A stretch of DNA of 64,000 nucleotides from Paracyclopina nana (GCA_019096065.1 JAGUCH010000009.1:506001-570000); one strand, 5' to 3'. Numbered from the stretch's first letter, positions 49,133-60,190 are shown. Made by a program: numbers and translations. Notes: generated from the letters alone by a model not told the origin.

Positions 49133-49600
49133 ATTTGCAACCACATTTGGTTCTGAGTTCTAGAAACCAATTTAAATGTTATCTGGCTTTCCCAATTCAA
49201 GACTAAAATTATATTTTGTTAATCACAATGCTTTTTGCTCGAGGTTCAGTGACAATTTGTCACAATATTCCGAGCATGTTATAGCATCAAATTACTGCTT
49301 ACTCAGCTCTTCTGCAATTAAGCAAAAAACGAGCTCAACGTGGATATTTTATTCATTTTTGATGGCATTTTTATGTTTACTATAATTATTAGCAATTATT
49401 TGTTAACTCTATGAAAATTGCCTTTACTGCACTGCAGCTGAAAAAGTAATTATGGAATTACTAAGCTAAAGCTTAGTTCATCAATGTGCATGTTGTATGT
49501 GATATTTAAGGCTTATCTTGAATAAGCAGAAAAGTAGTGCAGTGTTTTTTCATTACTGACACACTGATAAGGCTAACTGTAATGCACAGTGCGTGGAAGC
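49133..49600. other. Intergenic, nothing supported
   Basis: AT-rich; no gene or repeat seen. Confidence 0.35.
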
Positions 49601-49745
49601 ATCAGCTGAGCTTTGCTATTAAGGTGGAGACTTCTTCTACCAAAGCAACGGGATTTCTTGCATTTTCTACCTGATTTTCACTTTCTTGATGCCTGCAACA
49701 GCTTACATGGCGGTTTTTGGCAACCACTCTACGACATCGACCAAG
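49600..49745 (+). other. Candidate non-coding 5' exon of the fucosyltransferase gene
   Basis: A less AT-rich stretch ends in a good donor (CATCGACCAAG then GTAAGAAT, at 49745/49746). The coding exon begins after an acceptor TTGCTTTTTCAG at about 50419. The exon's 5' limit is unknown. The intron 49746-50419 contains minus-strand ORFs judged spurious. Confidence 0.35.
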
Positions 49746-50473
49746 GTAAGAATTAAAAAAATATTAAGTGAAAAATGATTTTAAGCTTGAACGCATAATT
49801 TGTTTTTTGGGTATGCAAAAGCATATTCATTTATGACAATTGAGTGTCATCACATCATGGCTCAATTTGTAAAAGTTGTTTTGGCAATAAAGTGATGATT
49901 GCGATAAAAAAGGTAGACGAACGTTACAACAATGCAAAGGTAGAATTTGTCTTTGAATTATTTAGCAGCATGTAGTGCAATATTTCAAGATGATTAATAT
50001 TATGCTGCCACTTTAAAGTATTGATGAGAATCACCGAAATTCTGGCTTTAGAAAGCAGTTTGTAGCACATAAAAGGCGCTCTTTTTCCAAAGATTTGTCG
50101 CTGCTTTCTCTTCTGTAGCCATCGAAGCAAGTCCTTTCCTTTCCCCGACAGCCAATAAAGATCCCCTTGCAAAACAGCTGACTTAAAGTTGCAGTGGAGT
50201 CTAAAGCAGCTCTAAAATCATTTAAAGGACTCATTGAAAGGTTATAATCACTTTTGATCGCATATCTACATCCTTTTGCCTTGATACCAACACAACTTGA
50301 AGCAATTGTTACAATAAGTAATGGCAGTTGATTGGTGCAAATTAATTTGCTTTTGTGATCTTCCTCAAGAAATTTTGCATTCAAGCAAGCATTAAAATAA
50401 CAGCCCGATTGCTTTTTCAGGTGCAAACGTCGTCAAATAGAGTATGACACAAGGGATGAAAGCAGCCTGAACC

Positions 50474-52566
50474 ATGCCTCGAGTTTCCCTGAGGAAGCTT
50501 TTTGTCTACATTTTGGCCGTTGCTTTTTGTGTCCTTTTGGCCATCAACATCCACCAAAGAGCCACCAATGGTGTCTTGGCACCAGCACTCTTTGGCAGCC
50601 AAGCTGATAACTTTTCCCTGCTGATCCAAGGCTTCAAGTCCAGTGATGTTGAGTTGGACAAGTCCAAAGGAAACAAGGCAGGTGTGGACAGGTCCATTCC
50701 TGACAAATCCAAAAGGCCTTGGTACATGCTGGATGGTGAAATCCGGCCAGTGAAGAATGATGAGGAAGAGACCAGGGAAGCCAAGTTGTATCCACCAGAG
50801 AGGGAGGGTGATGACCGAATAGTAGACCAGCTCATGTACATTCCACCGGATGTGCCAGAGAATATGGATGATCCAGATGTGCCACTGAAGAAGATCCTCC
50901 TTTGGAATGGCATTGGCTCTTGGGGTGGGCTGAGGCCTGGCAGGGGCACCTTCATCAAGGAGAAATGCCCAGTGTCCTCTTGTGTCATTTCCTCCAACCG
51001 AATGGATGGTCCCAGTGCAGACTTGGTCATCTTCAAGGATCACTTCACCATGCCTTCATTCTCCAGAAGTGCAAGCCAGTTGTGGATGCTGTACCTTTTG
51101 GAGTGCCCACTCCATACCCAGATGTTCAAGCAGAAAAGTGTATTCAACTGGACTGCCACTTACAGAAGAGACTCCACCATTGTGGCACCCTATGAAAAAT
51201 GGCAGTACTACAATGCCAATGTGAAGGACATGGACCAGTCCAGAGATTATGCTGCCAACAAGACCAAGGCTGTGGCCTGGTTTGTCAGCAACTGTGGAGC
51301 CAGGAATGGCAGGCTCAGCTATGCGAAGGAGTTGGCCAAGCACATCCAAGTGGATATCTTTGGTGCTTGTGGCACCAAGAGATGCCCAAGAGCTCAGTCC
51401 AGTAGCTGCTTTGAGATGCTCAACAGAGATTACAAGTTCTATTTGGCCTTTGAAAACTCCAATTGTGCTGACTACATCACTGAAAAGTTCTTTGTGAATG
51501 GGCTGTCGTAAGTGCAATTCAACCCACCCAGAAATTTTTCCAAGCTCTCTGAAAGTCATTGTTGCGTATTAGCTCTCATTCAATTTACCCATGTTGAGTT
51601 TATGTCATTGTGTAACATTAACTGCTTTACCACCTATGTAAAAATATCGAAGGTGATGCTTAAAATTGGTGTTAGTGATTATGCTTAGGTGGCAAGGTAG
51701 TAAAGATACATAGTGACATAATCTCTATGTTGATGAAACTGTTTAAGTTTCACTTAGGGCTATTTTGGCATATGATTGGGCTCATAATATCAGAATATAA
51801 TCAAAGTGTTCTTTCGATATTTTTACATAGGTGGTTACATAATTAATGTTACATAACCACATAAACTCATCATGGGTAAAACGAAGGATTGCTAACACAT
51901 TACAATGACTTTCAAAAAACTTGGAAAAATTTCTGGCTATGTCGATGCCAGGCACAAGTGGCAAGCACATGAAGCGTGGGCAATCATGTCTCGCTTGACA
52001 TTTGTTTGGCTGATCAAGCCACTTTTTGGCTTTAAAGTGATATTAATCCATGTATGTTAATGCAGGCATGATGTCATTCCAATTGTGATGGGCGCCAGAC
52101 CAAACGACTATGCTGTGAGTGCTCCATACAAATCATACATCCATGTGGATGACTTTGGCAATCCCAAGGATTTGGCCGAATATTTGCACAAACTTGATCA
52201 GGACGATCAGCTCTACAATGAATACTTTAGATGGAAGGTAACAAGTGATCAGCATAATGCGATACACTAACCAAGTCTCACCAGGGATTTGTTTGACTCT
52301 TCAAGCATTTTTATGGCTTGCAAGTGTAATCAAAGACAATTGTATCGTTTCAGGGCACCGGTGAATTCATCAACACCAAGTTCTTTTGTCGAGTTTGCAG
52401 CATGTTGCATGATACTACAGCTCAATTACATCCCTTCAGTTATGACGACATTGATGAATGGTGGAGAGGAAAAGGAACATGTATCACTGGCTCTTGGAAT
52501 CAATTCCAGAAAATGCTAGAAGCCACAAATACAAATCGAACAACAACAGAACAACAACCCAAGTGA
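50474..52566 (+). CDS. FucTA: Core alpha-1,3-fucosyltransferase (FucTA type, GT10)
   Basis: join(50474..51507, 52066..52237, 52354..52566), 472 residues, phases 2 and 0. Type II Golgi protein: short cytosolic tail, anchor LFVYILAVAFCVLLAI, stem, then a GT10 catalytic domain. FNWTATYRRDSTIVAPYEKW, AWFVSNCGARNGR and FYLAFENSNCADYITEKFF are the GDP-fucose-binding hallmarks, and WKGTGEFINTKFFCRVCSML marks the insect-type core fucosyltransferase C-terminus. It adds alpha-1,3-fucose to the innermost GlcNAc of N-glycans. The intron 51508-52065 holds a dispersed repeat. Poly(A) signal near 53063. Confidence 0.94.
51590..51960. repeat. Dispersed repeat related to 17204-17488
   Basis: In the first intron of the fucosyltransferase. 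It shares AACTCATCATGGGTAAAACG-type sequence through to AAAAATTTCTGG with the nested element in CENPJ, plus the GTAACATTAACTRCYTT palindrome and, inverted, GAAACTTA...CAACAT. It appears rearranged relative to the other copy. Confidence 0.65.
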
Positions 52567-53285
52567 ATAGTTGTTGTATTCTCAATAGCATAAATGATCA
52601 AATAAGGCACACCAAGCAACAACTTATATTTCACAAAGACAAACTAGCTACCAACTGAAAATTATGAGATTATTATTATTGATTTATGTAAGCTTTTGGT
52701 GTTCACCATTTTTTATTTGAATTTGGCAAAAATATTTTCAGATAAAAGTAGATGAACACCACATTATTAGTAGAAATTCAATTTGTGCCTACAATTCTGT
52801 GATAGACCAATTTTGTTCACACATCCATTCTGATATGGATACCATATACCATGTACTTATTCCACTATATAACTAAACTATTATATAAAGAACAAAATCT
52901 AGTCTTTTTGTTAGGGCTGATTTTCTGTGCATTGTTTTTGACCATTTTGTGTTGGCATGATTCATTCAGTTCCAATTCGGAATCATTGACTTTCTGCAAA
53001 TGTACTACTATTTTGTTAGTTCCAACTATTGCATGATGTTTTTTACTGTGATTCTAAAATATGGAAATAAATTTTGACTTCAAATAACTGAATGTTTTAT
53101 TCACTATCCAAACAAAGAGTATCAATGAAAAATATGAGCTAATGTAGTATGCAAAGCCTACACTGTACGAGGAATCATGGCTGATTATGTTACTGAATAT
53201 TTCACAAATTCAGCATAATATCAACCAACAGTATTTTGAAGTCATCTTTTTTAAAAAAACGTTTTGTGCTATTGACAAAATGAAT
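52567..53285. other. 3' UTR of the fucosyltransferase and AT-rich intergenic
   Basis: AATAAA near 53063 closes the 3' UTR; nothing else seen until the CTGAGT repeat. Confidence 0.4.
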
Positions 53286-54045
53286 TGCTTATAAGCTGAG
53301 TCAGTTACAAACTGAGTTGCTTACAATCAAAGTTGTGACAAGCAGACTCTGCATAAAATAAGACTTTTGCAAACTGAGATTCTAATAATCAGTCAGCTAC
53401 AAACTGAGTCTGCCACTAACTAAGTCGGCACACAACAAGCTGAGTCTGCCACAAATTGTGTTTGTTACAAACTTATGCGCTTAAAAGAAAGGTGAGTAGA
53501 GCTGAGTAGGTTTCTAAACAAGGTGGGTTACTGAGTTACTATGACAAGCTGAGCCTGTCTCAAATTGAGCCAATTACAAATTCGCCTATTTCTTACTGAG
53601 CTAATTACCAATTGAGCCACTTGTGAGTCTTGTCACAAACTGAGTCTTTGTCGCAAACTGAGTTTTGTCCCAAACTGAGTTTTGTCCCAAACTGAGTCTT
53701 TGTCGCAAACTGAGTTTTGTCCCAAACTGAGTTTTGTCCCAAGCTGAGTTTTGTCCCAAACTGAGTTTTGTCCCAAACTGAGTTTTGTCCCAAACTGAGT
53801 TTTGTCCCAAACTGAGTTTTGTCCCAAACTGAGTTTTGTCCCAAACTGAGTTTTGTCCCAAACTGAGTTTTGTCCCAAACTGAGTTTTGTCCCAAACTGA
53901 GTTTTGTCCCAAACTGAGTTTTGTCCCAAACTGAGTTTTGTCCCAAACTGAGTTTTGTCCCAAACTGAGTTTTGTCCCAAACTGAGTTTTGTCCCAAACT
54001 GAGTTTTGTCCCAAACTGTGTAAGTCACAAACTGAGTCAGTCACA
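53286..54045. repeat. 17-bp minisatellite CAAACTGAGTTTTGTCC
   Basis: About 20 nearly perfect 17-bp units at 53650-54020 with degenerate CTGAGT-rich shoulders. As 17 is not a multiple of 3 and the unit has no stop on the minus strand, all three minus frames are open and encode the same 17-residue periodic peptide. Confidence 0.93.
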
Positions 54046-54080
54046 AACTTTATTTTATTTACATAAATCACTAATATTAA

Positions 54081-56281
54081 TTACACTAACTCAACAAGAT
54101 TGCTAATCCACGGTTTGGCTTCAGAGCTAACAAATTCCATCAAAACTTTGGGGAGTTTGGGCTTCTTGGCTGCAGCTGAAAAGAAGAGATGAAACATACA
54201 GAGTCTGAGTCGTAAAAAAAAGCGAACCAACAACTTTAAAGAATGATTCATAAAAAACAAAACTGAGATTCAGCTGAAAAGCTGTTCATAAAACTTGCGT
54301 TTTTCTTGCATCATACTCAATAGTTTTTGCTTTACCTTCCGGTTCCTCGTAAATACATTCACAGTCTTGTGGTGGATCTCCACATTTACTGAAGAAAAGT
54401 TGTCCAGTATTTCCTCTTTGTCCTGGCCTGGAATCGCCATTTGTGTTGGACAAAATGCTGATCTTGCTCTTGCACTTCTTCCAACTGAAACAGAAAATAC
54501 CTTGTAGATGAAAATGTGCATATAATTAAAACTAGGCTTCCAAGGTTGCTTTTCTGCCTCGGATTATTTGAGCGGACAATTTTCGATTTTAAAAAATTTG
54601 GCAGAAAAAGTATTCAAGGAGTTTTCTTAGTCAATTTAATATTTAATCAAATTCCAGCGATTTTGTGTCAAGTTCTATCTATTCCAATAAAAATTGTCAG
54701 AATTTTTTTTTTGAATTTTTTATGACTGGCTGGGTTTCTAATGCCCTGTTCATGTATAAAGAATGCCTTAAGGTATGGAAAAAATTGTCATAAGGAAAAG
54801 TGAATCTGTTGCTGACTGCCACTCTACGAGTTCAGCTTGGGGCCGAGCAGCGTTTTTAATGGCAATTTTTGCTATTTTGTCTCATGGTTTTCAGCATATT
54901 TCAAAACAAACTAGCTTTCATCACTTGTTTTTTTGTTAAAAAATGAAATTCAACTTTTGATTTTGCTCAAAATGCCTGAAAAGTGGAGTTCTTATTAGCA
55001 AAATTTAGATTTTTTTACTTTCAGGTTGACTTAAAGTCGATCTGATTTTTTTAGTATCAGCTGGCGCTTGTCATAAGACAATTTTACTCCTTTCCTGAAG
55101 GTGTTTTTCGTGCATTTTCCTAAGGAGTTTGGGGCGTACATGAACAGGACATAAGTCAGTTGAGTCAAACTTAGCTTGTAAAATACTAGCGTCATTTGGG
55201 ACAAGTCAAGACAGCATTGCATTTGCATTGCATTATTTCTAGCTTAAATAAAACTAGTCAAACTATGAAAGTTTTAAATTTGAGTCTTGCCTGGTGTAAG
55301 TTATTTTAAGCCTTGTCAGGTTAATGAAATCAAACTTTAAGTCTTGTAAATTGTGATTTTACGTCAATTATAGTTTATTTAAGTCTTTGATTTAAGTCTT
55401 GTTTGGTGAACAGAGTGAAATTGTGGTTCTTTAAGGCAATTAAAGTTAATTTAAGTCTTGTCTAGTGAACTTATGTCCTGTTCATGTACGCCCCAAACTC
55501 CTTACGAAAATGCACGAAAAACACCTTCAGGAAAGGAGTAAAATTGTCTTATGACAAGCGCCAGCTGATACTAAAAAAATCAGATCGACTTTAAGTCAAC
55601 CTGAAAGTAAACAAATCTAAATTTGGCTATTAAGAGCTCCATATTTTAGACCTTTTGAGCAAATTCACAAGTTGAATTTCATTTTTGATCAAAGAACCAC
55701 GTTATGAAAGCTCGTTTGTATTGAAGTATGCTGAAAACCATGAGACAAAATAGCAAAAATTGCCATTAAAAACGCTGCTCGGCCCCAAGCTGAACTCGTA
55801 GAGTGGCAGTCAGCAACAGATTCACTTTTCCTTATGACAATTTTTTCCATACCTTCAGGCATTCTTAATACATGAACAGGGCATAAGTCAAGATGTGGCT
55901 CTTTAAGTCAATAAAAGGAACTTTAAGTATTGTTAAGCTATCAACCTTGAATTGTGTCTCTTTTAAAAAGTCGATTTAAAAGTCTTCGATTTAAGTCTTG
56001 TCAGGTGAATTGAGTCAAATTGTAAGTCTTAAAGTCAATTTTAAGTTAAATATGCTTTTGCCCAGTTTTAGCCATGTCATGCAAACTTTAGCCAATTATG
56101 TGTCAAGTTATAGCTTGTAACTTAGCTATAACTTAGCCAGTTTCTAAGTCACGTTTAAGGCTTACTAACTGTACCTGTAGCACGTGAGTCCGCAATTTTT
56201 CCTGTTGCTGCTCGCGAAAATTGGCACCAAAAGGAGCAGGACAAAAATTAAACTGTGGACACTTTTATTAAGTGACTTCAT
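54081..56281 (-). CDS. Small secreted Cys-rich protein, three exons
   Basis: complement(54081..54175, 54336..54484, 56175..56281), 116 residues, phases 2 and 1. Exon 1 encodes a signal peptide (SLIFVLLLLVPIFASS) and the first cysteines (NCGLTCYS). Exon 2 adds WKKCKSK and KCGDPPQDCECIYEEPE, giving six cysteines before a lysine- and hydrophobic-rich tail that ends ISNLVELV. No exon is long enough to appear as a normal ORF; the model rests on three good splice pairs in phase. The 1.69-kb intron contains a 1.1-kb palindrome. Family unknown; size and cysteine pattern fit an extracellular ligand or inhibitor, but that is inference. Confidence 0.65.
54741..55153. mobile_element. MITE copy 1 (ATGCCCTGTTCATGTA ends)
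   Basis: Left end ATGCCCTGTTCATGTAT, right end GTACATGAACAGGACAT. About 412 bp. It is the left arm of a palindrome with 55472-55884, including GGCCGAGCAGCGTTTTTAAT and CTGGCGCTTGTCATAAGAC. Confidence 0.8.
55154..55471. repeat. AAGTCTTG-type degenerate repeat between the palindrome arms
   Basis: Repeated TTTAAGTCTTGTCAGGTGAA-like words that continue outside the right arm at 55885-56165. Confidence 0.7.
55472..55884. mobile_element. MITE copy 2, inverted (ATGCCCTGTTCATGTA ends)
   Basis: The reverse complement of copy 1 over its whole length, with few differences. Ends ATGTCCTGTTCATGTAC and ACATGAACAGGGCAT. Confidence 0.8.
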
Positions 56282-56966
56282 GCTTCCAAATTGTTCGGTT
56301 TGCTAATAAACAAACTGTGGAATAAGAATAATTCGTCAATCCGCTCGAGCGTAAATCGACTTCCTGAATTTGAGCGCTGCGCTTTAATAAACTTACTACT
56401 GTTTATTTTGCGTCAAATCGCGGCTGTTTTTCCTACGAAAAATGAACTGATGCCTCCAATAGGCGGTGTTCACCTGCTCTTAAAATCAAAATTATTAAGA
56501 AATATCATAGCGTAAGCTAAGCCAAAAAATGTTAAAAAAAGGCATTGAACCAAAATATCGTAAATTATGTTCAAGGTGAACAGGTTCTTAAATCACTATT
56601 AATTAGCTTTAGTAATTAATGTCCAAAAAATTACAATTCCAACTTAAAATGCATAAAGAAGGAAATGTATAAGTATAAAAACTATTTTGTGTCAGTTATA
56701 TTAAGTGATTATGGTAATTTGTCATTTTTGGCCTTTTTTGTGGCTATTTTAATAAGTTAACCACAAATTTTCAAGGTTTCATTCAAAAGTTGAACAAAGG
56801 CTTGTAAGAGTGAAATGAGCCATTTAAAGCCTAATGAGGTTTAAATTATGGCTAATTATGGCTGTAGAAGGTAAATTTGGGGTTTAATTAGTAATTTGGC
56901 TTTTAAGTAAAAATCGTTCAAACTTAAAATAAATTGGGCAGACAAAAGCATTTTTGGCGTTGTATT
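56282..56966. other. Intergenic with a small Harbinger-like MITE
   Basis: The likely promoter of the Cys-rich gene lies near 56282-56400. A MITE of about 126 bp (56462-56587) has ends GGTGTTCACCTGC and AAGGTGAACAGG. AT-rich otherwise. Confidence 0.45.
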
Positions 56967-57188
56967 TCAGCTATTTTGCCCTTTTAGAATCACTTGGGTG
57001 TAATATACAGAATTAAGTCTATCAGGATTTATTAGTGAAACGTCTGATGAGCCAATGTGAGCTGTGTGTCGAAAATCGGTGGGATGTCCAATCATCGATC
57101 TATCGATCCGGATGGTTCTCCTCTGTCGATCATTCCCACCGCCGCTCTCTGCAGCACAACAAGCAAATAGCTGATTGAGGCTCGTCAT
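56967..57188 (-). CDS. CDC42SE: CDC42 small effector (SPEC/CDC42SE) homolog
   Basis: 73 residues in one coding exon preceded by an acceptor (TTTTTCAG) a few bases before the ATG, so 5' UTR exons lie upstream. The N-terminal CC (FACCAAES) fits the palmitoylation site of the family, and the CRIB-like IDRSMIGHPTDFRHTAHIGS matches vertebrate CDC42SE (IDRTMIGEPMNFVHLTHIGS). It binds active Cdc42 at the membrane and affects actin. The C-terminus is short and divergent. Confidence 0.88.
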   Translation of the reverse strand: MTSLNQLFACCAAESGGGNDRQRRTIRIDRSMIGHPTDFRHTAHIGSSDVSLINPDRLNSVYYTQVILKGQNS

Positions 57189-57255
57189 TTTACATCCTGA
57201 AAAACAGTACTAATTATTTTGATCAAAGTTCTATAATGCATATAGGTTTGACTTA

Positions 57256-57477
57256 GGCCCTGTTCACCTGCATTATTATCAGCAAAATAACGCGCGATAT
57301 TATGATGAAATTTGCAAATATGTGGTATTTGTAAAATCATTTTTCAGATTTTGACTTCGGAATCGGTATATTGGTACCAAAAGCCATCCTACACCAATAT
57401 AAAAATTCTCAGTTTCTCAGTATTTCTCTCCAATATTTTGCCAAAATAACGGCCATAATAAGCAGGTGAACAGGCCC
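57256..57477. mobile_element. Harbinger-like MITE with TTA target duplication
   Basis: Left GGCCCTGTTCACCTGC, right (other strand) GGGCCTGTTCACCTGC, flanked by TTA on both sides (57253-57255, 57478-57480). 222 bp. PIF/Harbinger elements make TWA duplications and have GGSCC-type ends. Confidence 0.82.
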
Positions 57478-57539
57478 TTATTGTCATAATTTTGACAACA
57501 ATTTAATTTGACTTCTGCTAATCATCATGCTCATTAGTG

Positions 57540-58260
57540 CGACTTCAAGCTCCTAAGTGTATTGTAATTGTCACTTATGCTCATAATTGTCACTTATGCT
57601 CATAATTGTCACTTATGCTCATAATTGTCACTTATGCTCATAATTGTCACTTATGCTCATAATTGTCACTTATGCTTGTAATCGTCTCTTATTCTCATAT
57701 TAGTCACTTTTGCTCATGACTGTAACGTTTGCTCATTAGTATGCTCGTAAGTGTCACTTTCACTCATAAGTGTCTTTTTTGCTCATAAGTGTCACTTTCG
57801 CTCTAAATTGTCACTTACGGACGTAAGCATCTCTTTTACTCAAAAGTGTCACTTATGCTCTTTATTGTCACTTATACTCAAAAGCGTCACTTATACTCAA
57901 AAGTGTCACTTATACTCAAAAGTGTCACTTATACTCAAAAGTGTCACTTATACTCAAAAGTGTCACTTATACTCAAAAGTGTCACTTATACTCAAAAGTG
58001 TCACTTATACTCAAAAGTGTCACTTATACTCAAAAGTGTCACTTATACTCAAAAGTGTCACTTATGCTCAAAAGTGTCACTTATACTCAAAAGTGTCACT
58101 TATACTCAAAAGTGTCACTTATACTCAAAAGTGTCACTTATGCTCTTTAAGTGTCTCTTACGCTCAAAAGTTTCATTAACGAGTCACTTACTTCCATAAG
58201 TTTGAGAAAGTGTCACCTTTGCTTGTAAGAGTGTCTTATGGTTATGAAGCTGACTTGCGC
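57540..58260. repeat. 19-bp minisatellite TCACTTATACTCAAAAGTG
   Basis: About 13 near-identical 19-bp units at 57865-58140; the left shoulder (57560-57670) is a related array TCATAATTGTCACTTATGC. The period gives open plus frames of the KCHLYSKVSLILKSVTYTQ type. Confidence 0.92.
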
Positions 58261-58530
58261 TCATAGGCTTGAGTAATGCTTATTTGTTAGGATCAACCTC
58301 TGGAGTTTGATTTGCATTTCTAAAAAGTTGGTAGCAACCTCATGGGACTAATCTTAACCATCAGTTTCACCATTTAAAAAGTAAAGTGTGATGACTCAGG
58401 TTTTGCAAAATTGCCTCATATTTTGGCAGGAATACTCAGTTTCTCTCAAATTGGCTTCAAAATGCCAAAGTAGTTGGCCTTTTATTAATAAATGGGCACC
58501 TACTTGAACTTGTCAAGAAGGGAATCTTAC

Positions 58531-58735
58531 CTCAATTTGGGGGATTTTTCAACTTGCCATTTTTCCAGCTTGTGAAGCTGTCAGCTGTCAGGTAGTTTAA
58601 GGCTGACACATGTAACGAGGCCTGTGCTCCTCCAGGCTGAATCAGCCAATGAAGTTGCAGCTGAGAAGGGCCAACAAATTCAGGCGAGCCGATGTAGCAA
58701 TGAATAATTTCAAGGTGTGTGTGTTCATCTGCTGA
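58531..58735 (-). other. Candidate upstream exon, possibly 5' UTR of CDC42SE
   Basis: Less AT-rich sequence ending on the minus strand in a strong donor (CAAATTGAG then GTAAGATTCC, at 58531/58530). The open frame across it hits TGA exactly at the donor, so it is not coding in that frame. It may be a leader exon of the minus-strand gene at 57188, or a decayed exon. Confidence 0.3.
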
Positions 58736-58959
58736 GGCCCTGCTCAGCTGTGAAATGGTGTCGATATTTTGGAAAAATATGGATGCTGGAAACAATTGGA
58801 AATTGCTTGAAAATGCAATGAGGTTTTCTTTTTTTACACACTTGAGCTGATTTTGGGCCAAAAATGTGAAAAAACTTGTAGATAATGGCTTGAAGCGGCT
58901 TTTTTTGCGGTATATTTGGTCAAAATGTCGCATATTTTATGGGTCAGGTGAACTGGGCC
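58736..58959. mobile_element. Harbinger-like MITE
   Basis: Left TGAGGCCCTGCTCAGCTG, right (other strand) TGAGGCCCAGTTCACCTG. 224 bp between the GGCCC ends. The body has the shared GTGAAAAAACTTGTAGATAATGG/CAAGCC sequence. Confidence 0.72.
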
Positions 58960-59894
58960 TCAGTCTACTGAGCCAAGGAAAATCTTGTAAAATGCCAATT
59001 CATTCACCTAAAAAAGTTTTCTTTTTTTGAGAAATTATGATACAAATTAATTTAGAAAAAATATTTATCGACGTTTTTTGCAAAGAGTGAAAATTATGCC
59101 AAATTTTTTCTAGGTGTTTTTCGTCACATTTTCACATTGCATTATTACTATGTTTCATTATCATGAAAAAGGATGACAGTTTAGCATTTCAAGTGAGATA
59201 AAAATTACAATTTGATTTTATGTCATCCCACAATTTAGGGCAAAAAACATCTATCAAAACTATATTGTAAGTTTCGCTTAAAAATTCATCAAATTTCTTT
59301 CCTTAATCCTTTTTACAAACATCAATAGGCTCTTTTGATCTGATTGTACATAATATACGACTTTTCACCCAAATATCGAGCAAAAACAGCAGATTCAAGC
59401 CATTTTCTATTGATTTTGTCGCATTTCTTGACCAAAATTGGCTTGACTCTGTAAAAAAAGATAATCTCATTGCATTTTCAAGCAATTTCCAATTATTTTC
59501 AAAATATATATTTTGCCAAAATATCGACTATAAAAAGCAGCTGAACACAGCCTTCAACTCAAGTTGGGAAACCTTAAATTGAGATACATTTGAATTGAAA
59601 TTTCCGTTGTTCAAAGAGGGAAAAATTTCATTCAAAGAGGATTTTTTTCCTTTTGTTGCGAAAAATATTCATGAGTTGGTCGCATTCATTCGTTTCGGTC
59701 GCAAACAATGAAAGGAATATCAGATTTCCGTTGGCGAAGAAGAAGCCTTTCAATGTCGGCGCGCCGGTCACGTCAGCTGTCATCATTTGGCACCAATTTC
59801 TTCCTCGCATTCGCTGGCGGCAAAAATATAATGAAAGAGTCTCTGTGGTGGTTGTTGTTTGCGAATTGACGCCAGATAATTGCACCCCAATTTT
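58960..59894. other. Intergenic with MITE body fragments
   Basis: 59290-59550 contains the shared TTCAAGCCATTTTCTATTGATTTTGTCGC body and an end-like GCAGCTGAACACAGCC. 59660-59890 is more CpG-rich (GTCGGCGCGCCGGTCACGTC) and may be a promoter; no coding exon is supported there. Confidence 0.4.
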
Positions 59895-60190
59895 GGCCCC
59901 GTTCACCTGACACCAAAAAAAATTTCATTTCAAAACTTTACTAAACTGCTCTTATTCTTTTAGCGTTATTTTTAGGTCCAAAATGGAAGAATATATAAAA
60001 TATTTTGAAAAAACTATTAAGCAAATAGAAAAGCAAATGTTATCCTTTGTTAAATTAATTTCCAAACATTTTAAGTGAAAAAAGCACTTTCAAGCAATTT
60101 GCTATTATTTTCAACGTTGATTTTCAAACTATATAGTATAATAATCAGCTGAGCTCAGTAAAAGACTTGCTAAGCATGTGAACTGGGCTC
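59895..60190. mobile_element. Harbinger-like MITE, diverged
   Basis: Left GGCCCCGTTCACCTG, right (other strand) GGAGCCCAGTTCACATG. About 296 bp; no clean target duplication. Confidence 0.55.

Noticed and set aside
49924-50426. Minus ORFs of 82 and 131 codons opposite the fucosyltransferase 5' region
   Set aside because: They overlap the acceptor of the plus-strand coding exon, lack domains and show no splice or promoter support.
53601-54071. 130-156 codon minus ORFs of GQNSVWDKTQFGTKLSL type
   Set aside because: Pure minisatellite translation, open in three frames alike.
57751-58199. Plus ORFs of up to 142 codons with KCHLYSKVSLILK
   Set aside because: Translation of the 19-bp array, not a gene.
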